A DNA stretch of 64,000 nt from NCBI GenBank assembly GCA_016946835.1, contig JACVTC010000003.1, positions 1,474,501 through 1,538,500 of the forward strand. Direction: 5' to 3'. Source of the stretch: Neocallimastix lanati (nom. inval.) (taxonomy: Eukaryota > Neocallimastigomycota > Neocallimastigomycetes > Neocallimastigales > Neocallimastigaceae). Shown piece by piece: positions 11,696 to 21,817 of this stretch. Below the pieces are notes generated by a model. The model was given only the letters and a program-made list of their open reading frames with translations, was not told where the DNA came from and did not search any database. The position numbers and the translations under genes are program-made. Every line of letters begins with the position of its first letter. Positions within the stretch are counted from its first letter, which is position 1.

Positions 11696-12470
11696 TTATT
11701 ATTATAACAATTATAATATAATAATAATAACAATAAGTTTTAACATTTAAAATTTTTAATAAATAATAAAACAAATTATTTTAATAAAACAAATTTTATA
11801 ATTAAAACTTTTCCTTATCAATTTTAGTGTTTCGTCTATTATAATTCGTTATAATAAACTCGATAATTAGAAAGAACCATAGGTAGTATGATTCTTTTCT
11901 AAACCTTTAATATTAGCAGTTAGAGCTAATATTAATGATTAATAATTTAATTATAATTTTTTAATTAAATTATTACATGTTGGTACGGGACGCCCTGATA
12001 ACTATGAAATAAGCAATAAATTTGAGAATAAAGTTATAAGATTAAATATTTAAATTTTTAAAAAAATAAACAATTATAACCTTAAATTAGATAAAAAAAG
12101 AATATAAAAAGATGTAAATAAGAAAGAAAATAATTATGGGAGGAGAGAGAGATCAGAAAGAAAAGAAAGAAAAAAAATATAAATAGGACAAAAATATAAA
12201 AAATTTAGTGTAGAATGGAGATATAATAAGAAATAAAAATATATAGTTAGTTAGATTATAATAAAAATGTAGTAATTAAAATAATGTATAATTAAGTAAT
12301 ATAATAAATAAAAAAAAATATTAATAAAATAATAATAAAAAAATATTTTAATAATAAATAAATAAAAGTTATTAATTTATGTGTTTATTCAATTTAGAAT
12401 AATTTATCTTAACTAGAGTAGTGTCAAAAAAGCCCAAGGTACAATAACACGTACCAATGTTGTTAAGGAA

Positions 12471-13393
12471 TGAACAAATAATGTTAATTTTATTATTTTT
12501 CATAAAAATAACTTAACCACTAAAATTAAATTATTTATTTCCTTACTTGGGGAACTTTCTTATGTTCTATTACTGCCAAATTATTACTAATATTAAATTT
12601 ATTATTATTAATATAAATTCTTTATTAATATCAATACTTTATTATTAAAATTAATACTATATTATTAATATCAATATTATTATCAATATCTAGTTTTATT
12701 AATATGATTTATTCTATCAATATTTTATTATTAAAGAAAATTTTATTTTACAAATATTACTAATACAGATTATTTATTATTAATAAAAATTAATATAATT
12801 AATAATGATTTAAAAATATTTTACTTAAATCCATGATCCTTGTCATTAAAATTAGTAATACTTCCTCCCAAAATACACCCTATTTATAATAAGATTAATA
12901 ATAGATAATAATCTAAAATACTTTTATTTAAAAATAGTATAAAATTAAATAATACTCTATTACTAATAGTTCTGTAAAAGTAATAAAATTATTTTTAAAA
13001 TATATTATCACTACAATTAATAATAAATAGTTTAGAATTTAATAATATGTAATAATTATTTATTATAATAGAATAGATTATGAATTTATAATTTAAATAC
13101 AATTCAAACATGTAACTCTAAGATATTCTAAAGAAATGGCTTGACCATTTCTAACGATAAAAAAAAATATAAATAGATGAGAAAATTGTATTTTAGAAAA
13201 ATAATCTGAGGAAAAAAAATATAATCTTATTAAAGAAATAAAGAAATTAATTTATTTTTAGTTTTTAATTGAATAATTTTTATTAAATAAATAAATAAAA
13301 TATTTTAAAAAAAAGATATATTTTAATTTTTAATTTTTTTTTATTTTAGTGTTTATTTCTATATTTATTATTATGCTGTCCCGAACCTCAACA
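12471..13393 (+). repeat. Solo LTR R (923 bp)
   Basis: Runs TGTTAAGGAATG...CCTCAACA. A second copy begins at 63356. The 4-bp duplication is atgt (12467-12470 and 13394-13397); the right copy overlaps the first bases of M's LTR. AATATAAATAG near 13170 is a likely TATA box. Its 3' end GCTGTCCCGAACCT resembles TTTGTCCCGACCCT near the end of LTR A. No coding sequence. Confidence 0.82.
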
Positions 13394-13394
13394 A

Positions 13395-13951
13395 TGTAAA
13401 AGGTAAGTTTATTATTAACTAAAATAACGAATAATAATTAAATCTAAAGGCTAAGATAACTTAACACCTCTCTATTCGAGTTGTTAATAATAAACACTAA
13501 ATTAATTAATTCTATAATTATTATTTCTTATTACACTAGAGTATAGCGCAGTACTTTATAACTCTATTTGTTATCAGTAACTGGGCTTACACTGAGTAAT
13601 ATTTTTTATTTAATAATTATATTTTTATTTATCAATATTAATATTTATAATAACAATTTACGTTAATAGTAACGCTAGTGCGTTACAGTTACAAGTTCAA
13701 TTATTATTTATACATGTCAATAATATTATGATTGGTAAATAATTTAATTTAACTTAGTTTACTAATCACTAAATAAAATATATTTAAATAAGTATTTAAC
13801 TATATAATTATTTATAAAATAATAAAATTTAATGTACGAAAGTAACAAAAGATTTTATTTGATTAGCCGAAATTGCTAGCTGTTTAGAGATACGTTATGT
13901 AACCAAAGAACTATCATTGGATAGGCTTGAAGTTACCATGTATCTGTTACA
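13395..13951 (-). repeat. 3' LTR of M
   Basis: 557 bp, pair of 20396-20952. Contains a perfect 7-bp hairpin GTAACGC tagt GCGTTAC near 13665-13685, present in both LTRs. Confidence 0.93.
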
Positions 13952-13975
13952 AGGCCTCTCCCAAGGAGCAAGCTA

Positions 13976-16900
13976 CTAATGGTTGACGACGCTAGCGATG
14001 AACTGGCTATAGCTAAAATCTTGGTAATCCTCCAGCAATTCTGCGTAGTGAGGATTGTCGTCGATCACGTCGGCGTTGACCCACTCTTGTTTATCATTCT
14101 GGTACGCAACCAGGTATTGATAAAGTCCTTGGTGTTTCCTTGATCCAAGGATATGAATTATCTTTTGGTTTCCTGCAGGAGCCGGCACTAATGTTTTAGG
14201 TAATTTGTAGAATGGTTCCAATTCACTCACATGGAACACTGGGTACATATTTGGGAAAGGTGAACGACTTATATCTAATCTATAATTCTTCTTTTCTTCG
14301 TCGACACCAACTACCTTGAATGGTCCGAATTTTCTTGTTGTAAGTTTGTAGAATGGCAACGAGTCATAATTTTCAGGTTTCTTTAGCCATACTTTATCTA
14401 ACAACCTGTACCTAGGGTAATTATCTGTACGGGTCCTATCCATATTATCCAGGTATCTTGTTTGGGCGATTTCTAGGATGTGCTTTAGGTTTCCCAAGTT
14501 GTGAACAAAGCTATCGATCATTTTAGCTTCGCCTAACGAGTGTACTAAATCGGCTGTCTTAGGGGAGTTGTGTACCTGGTAGTTATATAAGGTGAGGAAA
14601 GGAGATTGTTGGGTAGAAGCGTGGATTGCGTTGTTATAGCAGAACTCTGCTAAGAACAAGTAGTCCATCCAACTTTCATCATCGTAGGTTCCCACAAAGC
14701 ACCGTAAATAAGTCTCTACGTAGGCATTGTTCCTTTCCACTTGGCCTACTGTCTCGTGGTGACTAGTGGTGTCATGGTTTACTTCGGTCCCAAAGAACTC
14801 TAGTAGCTCCTTCCATACCTGACTGGTGAACTGAACTCCTCTATCAGTTGTAACTACCTTAGGGAATCCATGCAGCCTGTAAATCTCCTTTAGGAATGCG
14901 TCAGCAGTCTCGTTAGCGTTGGGCACATGTTTAAATCCTATCAGGTGTATCATCTTGGTTAATTTATCGCAGCATACTAAGATACAACCTGCTCTTTTCG
15001 TTTCCCAAACATAACCACTATTGGTCTTTACTCTACTCTTCACTGGCAGATCAGTTATAAAATCCAATTGTACCCCTTGCCAGGGTAATTCTGCGACCGG
15101 AACTCTTACCGCAGTACCATATTCTTTATGGCGATCATCCTTCTTAGTAGCGCAGGTTCTACAAGCTTTCACATAGCCATATATATACTTCCTCATCTTC
15201 GGCCAGTAGAAATTCCTAGATACTAGGTCCGAAGTCTTATCAATTCCTAAGTGTCCTGCGTACTCCGAGTCATGGTTTAACTGAATAATTGTTTTCCTGA
15301 ACGTTGTGGGCACGTAAATTTGTTCAGGGTTTTCCTTTCTAACCAGAAGGCCATCTACTTCTAGCCAATGCTTCTTGTTATAATTATTTCTGGCATCTTC
15401 TGCTAGATCTTTCATAATCTCTTGGGCCATTTTGTCCTGTCGGTAGGCCTGCTTGATATCATCCACGAAATTGGTAGCTAAGGCTAGATAACTAGCTTCT
15501 CCATCTACGTCATCAAATCCTACCAATTGATCGGGTTTTAATAGACTATCTTTATCAAATTCTTTACCCTCAGTTTTCTCTGTTTCAACTCTTGAGAGGG
15601 CGTCAGCTTTACCATTTTTCTTCCCAGGTCTGTAAACTATTTCAAACCAGTATGTGGCGAATAGTTCTTGCCATCTAATTTGCCTAGGAGTTAGTAATTG
15701 TGGTTTGGTAGCGAACAACAGATTTCTGTGGTCACTATAAACAATAATCTTATGCTTCGCACCTTGAAGCAAGTGTCTCCATTCTGTAAAAGCAGTCTTA
15801 ATGGCTAATAGTTCTTTCTCTGTAATCGAATAATTTACTTCAGCCTTACTAAGTGTCTTAGAATAATAATATATAGGATGAAGGGTACCATCGTCCCTTT
15901 TCTGTGACAGCACACCTCCTATCGCGTAATTACTAGCATCACATTCAACGAAGAACTGTTTCTCGTGGTCAGGGTAAGCTAGTACTGGCGGAGAGGTAAG
16001 CATTTCCTTTAATTTGTGAAACGCGGCCAATCCTTCTTCGCTCCATTCAAATTTTTCTTTCTTTGAGGTCATTTTGAATAACGGTTTGGCTATTTCAGAG
16101 AAATTCTTAATAAAATTCCTGTAATAATTGCAAAAGCCTAAGAAGCTTTGCATCTGCTTGATACTTTCTGGTTGTGGCCATTCTGCCACGGCCTTAATCT
16201 TTTCTGGGTCAGTCTCTACACCATCCTTGCTAACCACATGGCCTAAAAATGAGATCTTTAACTTATGTAGCTCACATTTGGACATCTTAGCTACGAGTTT
16301 ATGTTGTATCAGCTTCTTTAAAATCGTTCGAACATGCTCTACATGTTCCTCCAAAGTTTTGGAATATACGACGATGTCATCTAGGTAGACTTGACAGTAC
16401 TTCCCGATATCCTCGCTGAAGACATCATTCACGAAGTTTTGGAACACTGCTGGTGCATTGGTTAGCCCAAAAGGCATTACCAAATGTTCAAAGTGTCCAA
16501 ACTTGGTGTTGAAGGCTGTCTTGTACTCATCACCTTCTCGAATTCGTACCAAGTTATAGGCAGATTTTAGGTCGAACTTGGAGAACACAATTGCTCCTTT
16601 CATAGCTTCGAACACTGCACTAATTCTTGGGATCGGATAGGCGTTGCGTTTAGTCCATTGGTTCAGTTTGCGATAATCCATGCAAAGTCGTAGCTCACCT
16701 GATTTCTTCGGCGCGAACAATACAGGGTAACCCGCCGGAGATTCTGACCTTCTTATAAACCCCTTAGCTAAATTCTCATCAATATATTCTTTCTCTTCTT
16801 TAGGACTCGTTGGGTAGATAGCTCCTTTATAAAGTGGTGCATCAGGCTCTAGTTCTATTTTGCAATCATACGGCCTGTGCTCTGGTAATGTCTCAGCGAT

Positions 16901-19645
16901 TTCTTCATTGAATGCTTCCGTTAAGTCTCCATAATACTTATCTATAATTTCGTCTATTGACAACAGTTTCTCAAGTCCCACTTTTCTGATTGTTTCCGCC
17001 ACCGAATCCTCTTGCGTGATCATGGCTAGATGATCTTTTGTCTGGCTATCTTTTTGTGCACTACTTTCCGTAGGGTTTTTATTAATTTCGCTCTCCTTTA
17101 GATTTTTAGTCTTTTGTACCTTGAACCAATCTGCCCATTTATCGTAATCCACTAAATAATCATAGTAATCCATCGTATACTCAATTCCTCTATCACGGTA
17201 ATATTGCCTCGTTAATTCATACACCGTGTCCTTCAACTTCTGGTTATCAATAACCTGATTTATAATTTTGGTAATTCTCGCTGTAGGTTGAATCTCCTTT
17301 TGCACAGCTTCTTCTCTTTCTTCTAGGAGTTGCACCATGTAGATACTTTCACCTGCACACTCTTCTGGTGAGTCTACATCTGGTAGCCCTGGTCTTTCTC
17401 CATCTATTTTATATACCTTAGGCTGTTGATCATGGACGTCAATCTTTCTATAGATTAAGTGTCTATCCATGAATCTTGATCCCAGAATGATCGTTCTCGG
17501 CATAGCCTCGGCTAGCCTGCATCTTGTATTAAAGTCATACCATTTGACTTTACCAGTACGCTCTTCGACCAGCTTAATCTTAATCTTGAACTCTTCCGTA
17601 ACCTGTGGTATAAGCACTTTACCAGCTGCAGTAGTGAACGTTAAGGGACGGTCTTCTGTCTTGAGTCCCATCTCCTTGGCTAACTGCGGATGGATCATGT
17701 TGATCTGTGATCCAGTATCGTACAGCACATTTAAATCTTGGAGCCCCTCTTTGGTACGAAGATTACTTATTTTGGCCTCAGGCACAAATTCTTCGTACTC
17801 AGACCCAGCTTGCATTAGAAGTGCTGTCTTGGGAATTGGATTATTACTGCTGGTACGTGAGTCTTTATAGTAATTTTGTTTTTCGCTTGGTCTCGTACTG
17901 AAATCTTTACCACTATTGTGGTTATATCCATCCTTCTTGTTTTTATCGTAATTGTTTTGCTTAGTAGGCTCTTTCCTACTGAAATCTCTTTTATCGCCTC
18001 GGCGATTCTCGCTGTTCCTCCTTCTTTTGGCTTCAATATCCTTGGAGGGTCTTCGCGGGTCCATCATTCCAAGTAGGGCCATGATGGCTATCTTCCTCTC
18101 GCGGTTGTATTCGTATCTTTCTAGGTAATCGTCTTTGTAATCCGCGGGGAATGTGTCGCATCTCCTTAGACAAGTCACGTAATCTTCTAAGGTTTGCTTT
18201 TCTGTAGGTAGATCATAAAAGGCTTCACGAACCGATGGTCTAACTTGTTGTACGAGTAGTAGTCTTTTGGTTTCATCTGTTAGCTGAAGTATTCTACTTA
18301 ACCTATTGAATTCTGATAGGTATTCATAGGCTTTACCCCAATCGTGCCTAAGTTTAAGCATTGCTGTTTTGACTTCTTCCAACGTTCTTTCGCTTTTAAA
18401 TTCCTTCAGCAATCTATCCATCAACCTTTGAGGATGTGGGTCATCTCGTTGTTTGAATACTTCGTTCATTTGGTACCACTTCTTAGCAGTTCCTTGTAAG
18501 TGGTCCTCAATAAAGTACAACATAGCCGTGGGCTTGCTTTGGTAATACTTCTGGTGTCTGCCAAAGTACCTTTTTAACCTGTCAATAAATGATTCTACAT
18601 CCCCAGTTTCACCATTGAACATTGGGATGTCTCGTTCGTACTCCACAGGGTACGCGTCGGTCATAACCACATCTTCCATCGCACTTCTGGTCATTATAGG
18701 CGGCGTGAAGTGGTGATAACTACCGTATCTTGCTTCTTTAGTATCTATGTGTAGTGGGAAAGGTTTGCTCGTCGATGACTGCTCCTTATTCTGAGCATCC
18801 AAAGCCAGCTTACCCAGTCGTTCGATCTCCTGTTGCTGTACCTGGTTAATGGCCATTAGCTTCTCGATTTTTTCTTCGAGCTCATTCAAGTGTACCTTAT
18901 CCCTTTCTTGGTTCGCATCCAAGAATTCCTCAATCTTGAACAATTTTTGACCTTTATCCTCTAGGTCTTGTTGTATTTGTTTTCCTTTTATCTGGTCCGC
19001 ATCCAGATAGGTTTCAATCTTTTTGATTTCAGCTTTAACAGCGGCCTCTTTATCTTTACTTTCAGCAAGTTGCTGACTTAGATACGCTTGTACTTTTTGA
19101 AGCTCTAGCACACTAGCTTGGCTACTAGACTCCTCTTCTTCCACACGCCTCTCAACCTCTCCAAATCGTTGGTCCACAGAGGGGATAAAGTTGCTTAGTT
19201 CGGCTTCAATTTTAGCGAATCTCATTTCACTTTGGTTTTGCATCTGTTCTATCATCGTAGCCGTCTGTTGCTGAGTGCTTATTATCATGTTCCTAAAGTC
19301 CTCCATCTGCTTACTCAGCAAAGCAGCAAAGTCCATCACTCCAGCATTAACATTTTTGCTTGAACTTTCTCCTGGGTTAGATCCTGGCCTACTGGCTTCA
19401 GGTTTACTAGCCTCGGGTTGACTCTTCTCAGGCGCCGCAGCTGGTTTAGGTTTAGAAGCAGCTGGTTTCTCAGGAGTACTAGTCATTTTCTTGTCTCCTG
19501 TATTTTGGCGTCGAGATGGAGGTGCTTCTACAGGCGTAGGACTACTCTCTGCAGTCACGCTGCCCACCGAACTCTTCAGAGAACCACTCCTTGTGGTTTT
19601 TCTTGTGTTTTCAGGCGCCTTATTACTCTTATTCTTTTTATCCAT
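13976..19645 (-). CDS. gag-pol: Fused Gag-Pol polyprotein of element M (1889 aa)
   Basis: A single frame encodes particle shell and replication enzymes. Residues 1-110 are low-complexity Ser/Pro/Lys. About 110-290 is a long coiled coil. Capsid-like domain about 335-520 (MFNGETGDVESFIDRL, GTAKKWYQ). A basic Asn/Lys/Arg linker follows, without a CCHC knuckle. Retropepsin LYDTGSQINMI near 637. RT with YLDDIVVYS near 1087. RNase H VECDASNYAIGG near 1233 and YSDHRNL near 1300. Integrase H2C2 about 1457-1498, TDRGVQFTS near 1597, HHETVGQVERNN near 1628. The C terminus (about 1830-1878, YLVAYQNDKQEWVNADV) looks like a divergent chromodomain. No frameshift is needed, unlike B, G, J and O. The frame is intact. 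Confidence 0.95.
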   Translation of the reverse strand: MDKKNKSNKAPENTRKTTRSGSLKSSVGSVTAESSPTPVEAPPSRRQNTGDKKMTSTPEKPAASKPKPAAAPEKSQPEASKPEASRPGSNPGESSSKNVNAGVMDFAALLSKQMEDFRNMIISTQQQTATMIEQMQNQSEMRFAKIEAELSNFIPSVDQRFGEVERRVEEEESSSQASVLELQKVQAYLSQQLAESKDKEAAVKAEIKKIETYLDADQIKGKQIQQDLEDKGQKLFKIEEFLDANQERDKVHLNELEEKIEKLMAINQVQQQEIERLGKLALDAQNKEQSSTSKPFPLHIDTKEARYGSYHHFTPPIMTRSAMEDVVMTDAYPVEYERDIPMFNGETGDVESFIDRLKRYFGRHQKYYQSKPTAMLYFIEDHLQGTAKKWYQMNEVFKQRDDPHPQRLMDRLLKEFKSERTLEEVKTAMLKLRHDWGKAYEYLSEFNRLSRILQLTDETKRLLLVQQVRPSVREAFYDLPTEKQTLEDYVTCLRRCDTFPADYKDDYLERYEYNRERKIAIMALLGMMDPRRPSKDIEAKRRRNSENRRGDKRDFSRKEPTKQNNYDKNKKDGYNHNSGKDFSTRPSEKQNYYKDSRTSSNNPIPKTALLMQAGSEYEEFVPEAKISNLRTKEGLQDLNVLYDTGSQINMIHPQLAKEMGLKTEDRPLTFTTAAGKVLIPQVTEEFKIKIKLVEERTGKVKWYDFNTRCRLAEAMPRTIILGSRFMDRHLIYRKIDVHDQQPKVYKIDGERPGLPDVDSPEECAGESIYMVQLLEEREEAVQKEIQPTARITKIINQVIDNQKLKDTVYELTRQYYRDRGIEYTMDYYDYLVDYDKWADWFKVQKTKNLKESEINKNPTESSAQKDSQTKDHLAMITQEDSVAETIRKVGLEKLLSIDEIIDKYYGDLTEAFNEEIAETLPEHRPYDCKIELEPDAPLYKGAIYPTSPKEEKEYIDENLAKGFIRRSESPAGYPVLFAPKKSGELRLCMDYRKLNQWTKRNAYPIPRISAVFEAMKGAIVFSKFDLKSAYNLVRIREGDEYKTAFNTKFGHFEHLVMPFGLTNAPAVFQNFVNDVFSEDIGKYCQVYLDDIVVYSKTLEEHVEHVRTILKKLIQHKLVAKMSKCELHKLKISFLGHVVSKDGVETDPEKIKAVAEWPQPESIKQMQSFLGFCNYYRNFIKNFSEIAKPLFKMTSKKEKFEWSEEGLAAFHKLKEMLTSPPVLAYPDHEKQFFVECDASNYAIGGVLSQKRDDGTLHPIYYYSKTLSKAEVNYSITEKELLAIKTAFTEWRHLLQGAKHKIIVYSDHRNLLFATKPQLLTPRQIRWQELFATYWFEIVYRPGKKNGKADALSRVETEKTEGKEFDKDSLLKPDQLVGFDDVDGEASYLALATNFVDDIKQAYRQDKMAQEIMKDLAEDARNNYNKKHWLEVDGLLVRKENPEQIYVPTTFRKTIIQLNHDSEYAGHLGIDKTSDLVSRNFYWPKMRKYIYGYVKACRTCATKKDDRHKEYGTAVRVPVAELPWQGVQLDFITDLPVKSRVKTNSGYVWETKRAGCILVCCDKLTKMIHLIGFKHVPNANETADAFLKEIYRLHGFPKVVTTDRGVQFTSQVWKELLEFFGTEVNHDTTSHHETVGQVERNNAYVETYLRCFVGTYDDESWMDYLFLAEFCYNNAIHASTQQSPFLTLYNYQVHNSPKTADLVHSLGEAKMIDSFVHNLGNLKHILEIAQTRYLDNMDRTRTDNYPRYRLLDKVWLKKPENYDSLPFYKLTTRKFGPFKVVGVDEEKKNYRLDISRSPFPNMYPVFHVSELEPFYKLPKTLVPAPAGNQKIIHILGSRKHQGLYQYLVAYQNDKQEWVNADVIDDNPHYAELLEDYQDFSYSQFIASVVNH

Positions 19646-20395
19646 TTACTTTTCTTAATAATTTATCTAGTAATTATAAATATATCCACTCACTTTTAGT
19701 TTATTTAAAAGATTATAATTTATTCGCTTACTTAAATTTATTTAGTTGATATAATCGTCCACTTATTTTTTTTTTTTTTTTTTTTTAAAATAATAATATA
19801 AAATAAATAAAAATAAAAAATAAAAAAAATAAATTTTTTTTAAATTAAATGTATAAAAATTAATAATTTAAATAAATAATTATTTTAAAAATTTTTTCTT
19901 TCGCTTCCCGAGTCATCACAAATATAAATTTGTATAAAAAATGACTACCTATTAAGCAAAAGCGAATTTTATTTGGTAAAGTACAAAATTTTTATTAATT
20001 AAAAATCGGTACTACCAAAAATTTAAAATTTTTAAATTAAATAATGATTTATAATTAAATTATTAATAAATTAAATTTCGGATATGCGAAATTTTAAAAA
20101 AATTTAAATTTTTAGATTTTTGATCAAAATTTTATTTTGAAGCCGAAAAAAATTTTTTTTTTGATTAAAATTTTCGTGGCTTCTTCCGCTACGTATTGTG
20201 GCGTAAATTTTGAATCAAAAATTTTCTAAGTTAAACAATTAAAAAGTAAACAAAGAAAATAAGTAAACTATGTTTTATTGTTTAAATATTAATTTTTATT
20301 TTATAAAACCAACTATTCTATCTTATTAAATTATTACTTAGCGTTTAAATTTTTATTTAATTATTATCGGCTATTTAGTTATAAAGAGTTACTAT
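19646..20395 (-). other. 5' leader of M
   Basis: About 750 bp between the 5' LTR and the ATG. Extremely AT-rich, with a T-run of about 21 at 19756-19776 (A-run on the sense strand) and no ORF of note. I could not identify a tRNA primer site next to the LTR. Confidence 0.6.
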
Positions 20396-20952
20396 TGTAA
20401 AAGGTAAGTTTATTATTAACTAAAATAACGAATAATAATTAAATCTAAAGGCTAAGATAACTTAACACCTCTCTATTCGAGTTGTTAATAATAAACACTA
20501 AATTAATTAATTCTATAATTATTATTTCTTATTACACTAGAGTATAGCGCAGTACTTTATATCTCTATTTGTTATCAGTTACTGGGCTTACACTGAGTAA
20601 TATTTTTTATTTAATAATTATATTTTTATTTATCAATATTAATATTTATAATAACAATTTACGTTAATAGTAACGCTAGTGCGTTACAGTTACAAGTTCA
20701 ATTATTATTTATACATGTCAATAATATTATGATTGATAAATAATTTAATTTAACTTAGTTTACTAATCACTAAATAAAATATATTTAAATAAGTATTTAA
20801 CTATATAATTATTTATAAAATAATAAAATTTAATGTACGAAAATAACAAAAGATTTTATTTGATTAGCCGAAATTGCTAGCTGTTTAGAGATACGTTACG
20901 TAACCAAAGAACTATCATTGGATAGGCTTGAAGTTACCATGTATCTGTTACA
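20396..20952 (-). repeat. 5' LTR of M
   Basis: 557 bp, near-identical to 13395-13951. Its right edge is one base (c) from the terminus of O's 3' LTR. Confidence 0.93.
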
Positions 20953-20953
20953 C

Positions 20954-21779
20954 TGTAAAGAATTAATTAAAAATATTTAATTATATTAATAATTAATTCT
21001 TTCTACAATTAATAATAAAAAATATTATTAATTGAGATAAAATTAAAAAATATAATATAAAAATTGAAAACGAAAGTTTAAAAACTTAGAGTTTATTATA
21101 AGATTATAATAAACAACACTAAAAGTAGGTTAAGAGAATTTTAGAAATTATTTTATTATAAAAATTTTTTATTAAAAGTAATTTTAAGATATTTGTGTTA
21201 ATTATTATAATTTCTTATAATAATAACTCTTGATTATTTTTAGAAGAATCAAGAGTCCTATTTATATTAATTTGATTTCTAATCTTGGAAAATTATCTCT
21301 ATCTAGAAAAAGATTAGAAGAAAAAACTAGATAGATCTCGATTGGTGTTTAATTACATCAATCTTTAGTTAATAAGAAAACCCGAATAAGGGAGAAAACT
21401 TATTAACTAATTATATATTAATTTTATTAATATTTAATCACAAGTATAATTAAATAATTAATTCTTTTAATTATCTTAATTAAAAGTCCAAGAAATAATA
21501 TAATTTAATTATTTCTTGATTAAATAAAATTATCATTTTAATACAATTTAATTTTTCTTAATTAAATAGAATTTAACATTATTTTAATACAATAATACAT
21601 TATTATAATTTAATATATTAATTATTGATAATTTAATTTAATTTTAAAACAATAACATTAATTAATAATTACTATGTGACATAATTAATAAAATTATTCA
21701 TAAAATTTTATAAAATAATAAACTTTAAATATTTTATGTATAATAAATTTTCAAGATTTATTAATTTTGTTATTTATCA
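20954..21779 (-). repeat. 3' LTR of element O (826 bp)
   Basis: On the minus strand it begins TGATAAATAAC immediately after the polypurine tract and ends TTAATTCTTTACA, so it has TG...CA ends. Its promoter core resembles that of C-type LTRs: TATAAATAG on minus at 21258-21266, then a 10-bp hairpin. Confidence 0.78.
21226..21266 (-). promoter_or_regulatory. TATA box and hairpin of O LTR
   Basis: On the minus strand TATAAATAG is followed by ACTCTTGATT...AATCAAGAGT (21226-21256), a perfect 10-bp stem. The sequence differs from C but the position and 3' arm are conserved. Confidence 0.65.
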
Positions 21780-21817
21780 ATTCCTCGGCGGTTAAGATTG
21801 AACTTCGTCCCTTGAAG
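21780..21817 (-). promoter_or_regulatory. CTTCAAGGGACGAA box and polypurine tract of O
   Basis: The box lies at 21804-21817 on minus, 24 nt from the LTR start. In O it is inside the last codons of pol (TSRDE), while in A and J it is untranslated. The interval holds CCGCCGAGGAA next to the LTR. Confidence 0.75.

Larger units (their letters stand above)
4148..11977 (+). repeat. Solo LTR C1, split by element B
   Basis: Two pieces, 4148-4196 and 11042-11977, run TGTAAGAATC...TTATTACA and align with intact solo LTR C2 (34796-35648). Target duplication tgttg lies at 4143-4147 and 11978-11982; its last two bases are the TG that begins LTR S. A TATA box and hairpin lie at 11656-11695. No internal region or coding sequence. 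Confidence 0.85.
4146..12466. repeat. Solo LTR S, split by C1 (and B)
   Basis: The visible body is 11981-12466 (486 bp), starting TGGTACG and ending CGTACCA. Its first two bases (TG) are also present at 4146-4147 as the left copy of the C1 target duplication. The flanks are atgt on both sides (4142-4145 and 12467-12470), a 4-bp duplication, so it is a solo LTR. Coding-free. Confidence 0.75.
13395..20952 (-). mobile_element. Ty3/gypsy element M, looks whole
   Basis: Minus-strand element with two 557-bp LTRs (13395-13951 and 20396-20952, TGTAAAAGG...CTGTTACA) that differ at about five bases by eye. It has one uninterrupted Gag-Pol frame, a polypurine tract (CTTGGGAGAGGCC on minus) beside the 3' LTR, and an AT-rich leader 19646-20395. 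It looks complete and young. No matching duplication flanks it: both outer borders abut other LTRs (S/R on the left, O's LTR one base away on the right). The coding part is visibly less AT-rich than that of B or G. Confidence 0.93.

Noticed and set aside
16128-19699. Plus-strand ORFs of 64-133 codons across M
   Set aside because: Antisense shadows of the 1889-residue Gag-Pol with no domain or coding features.
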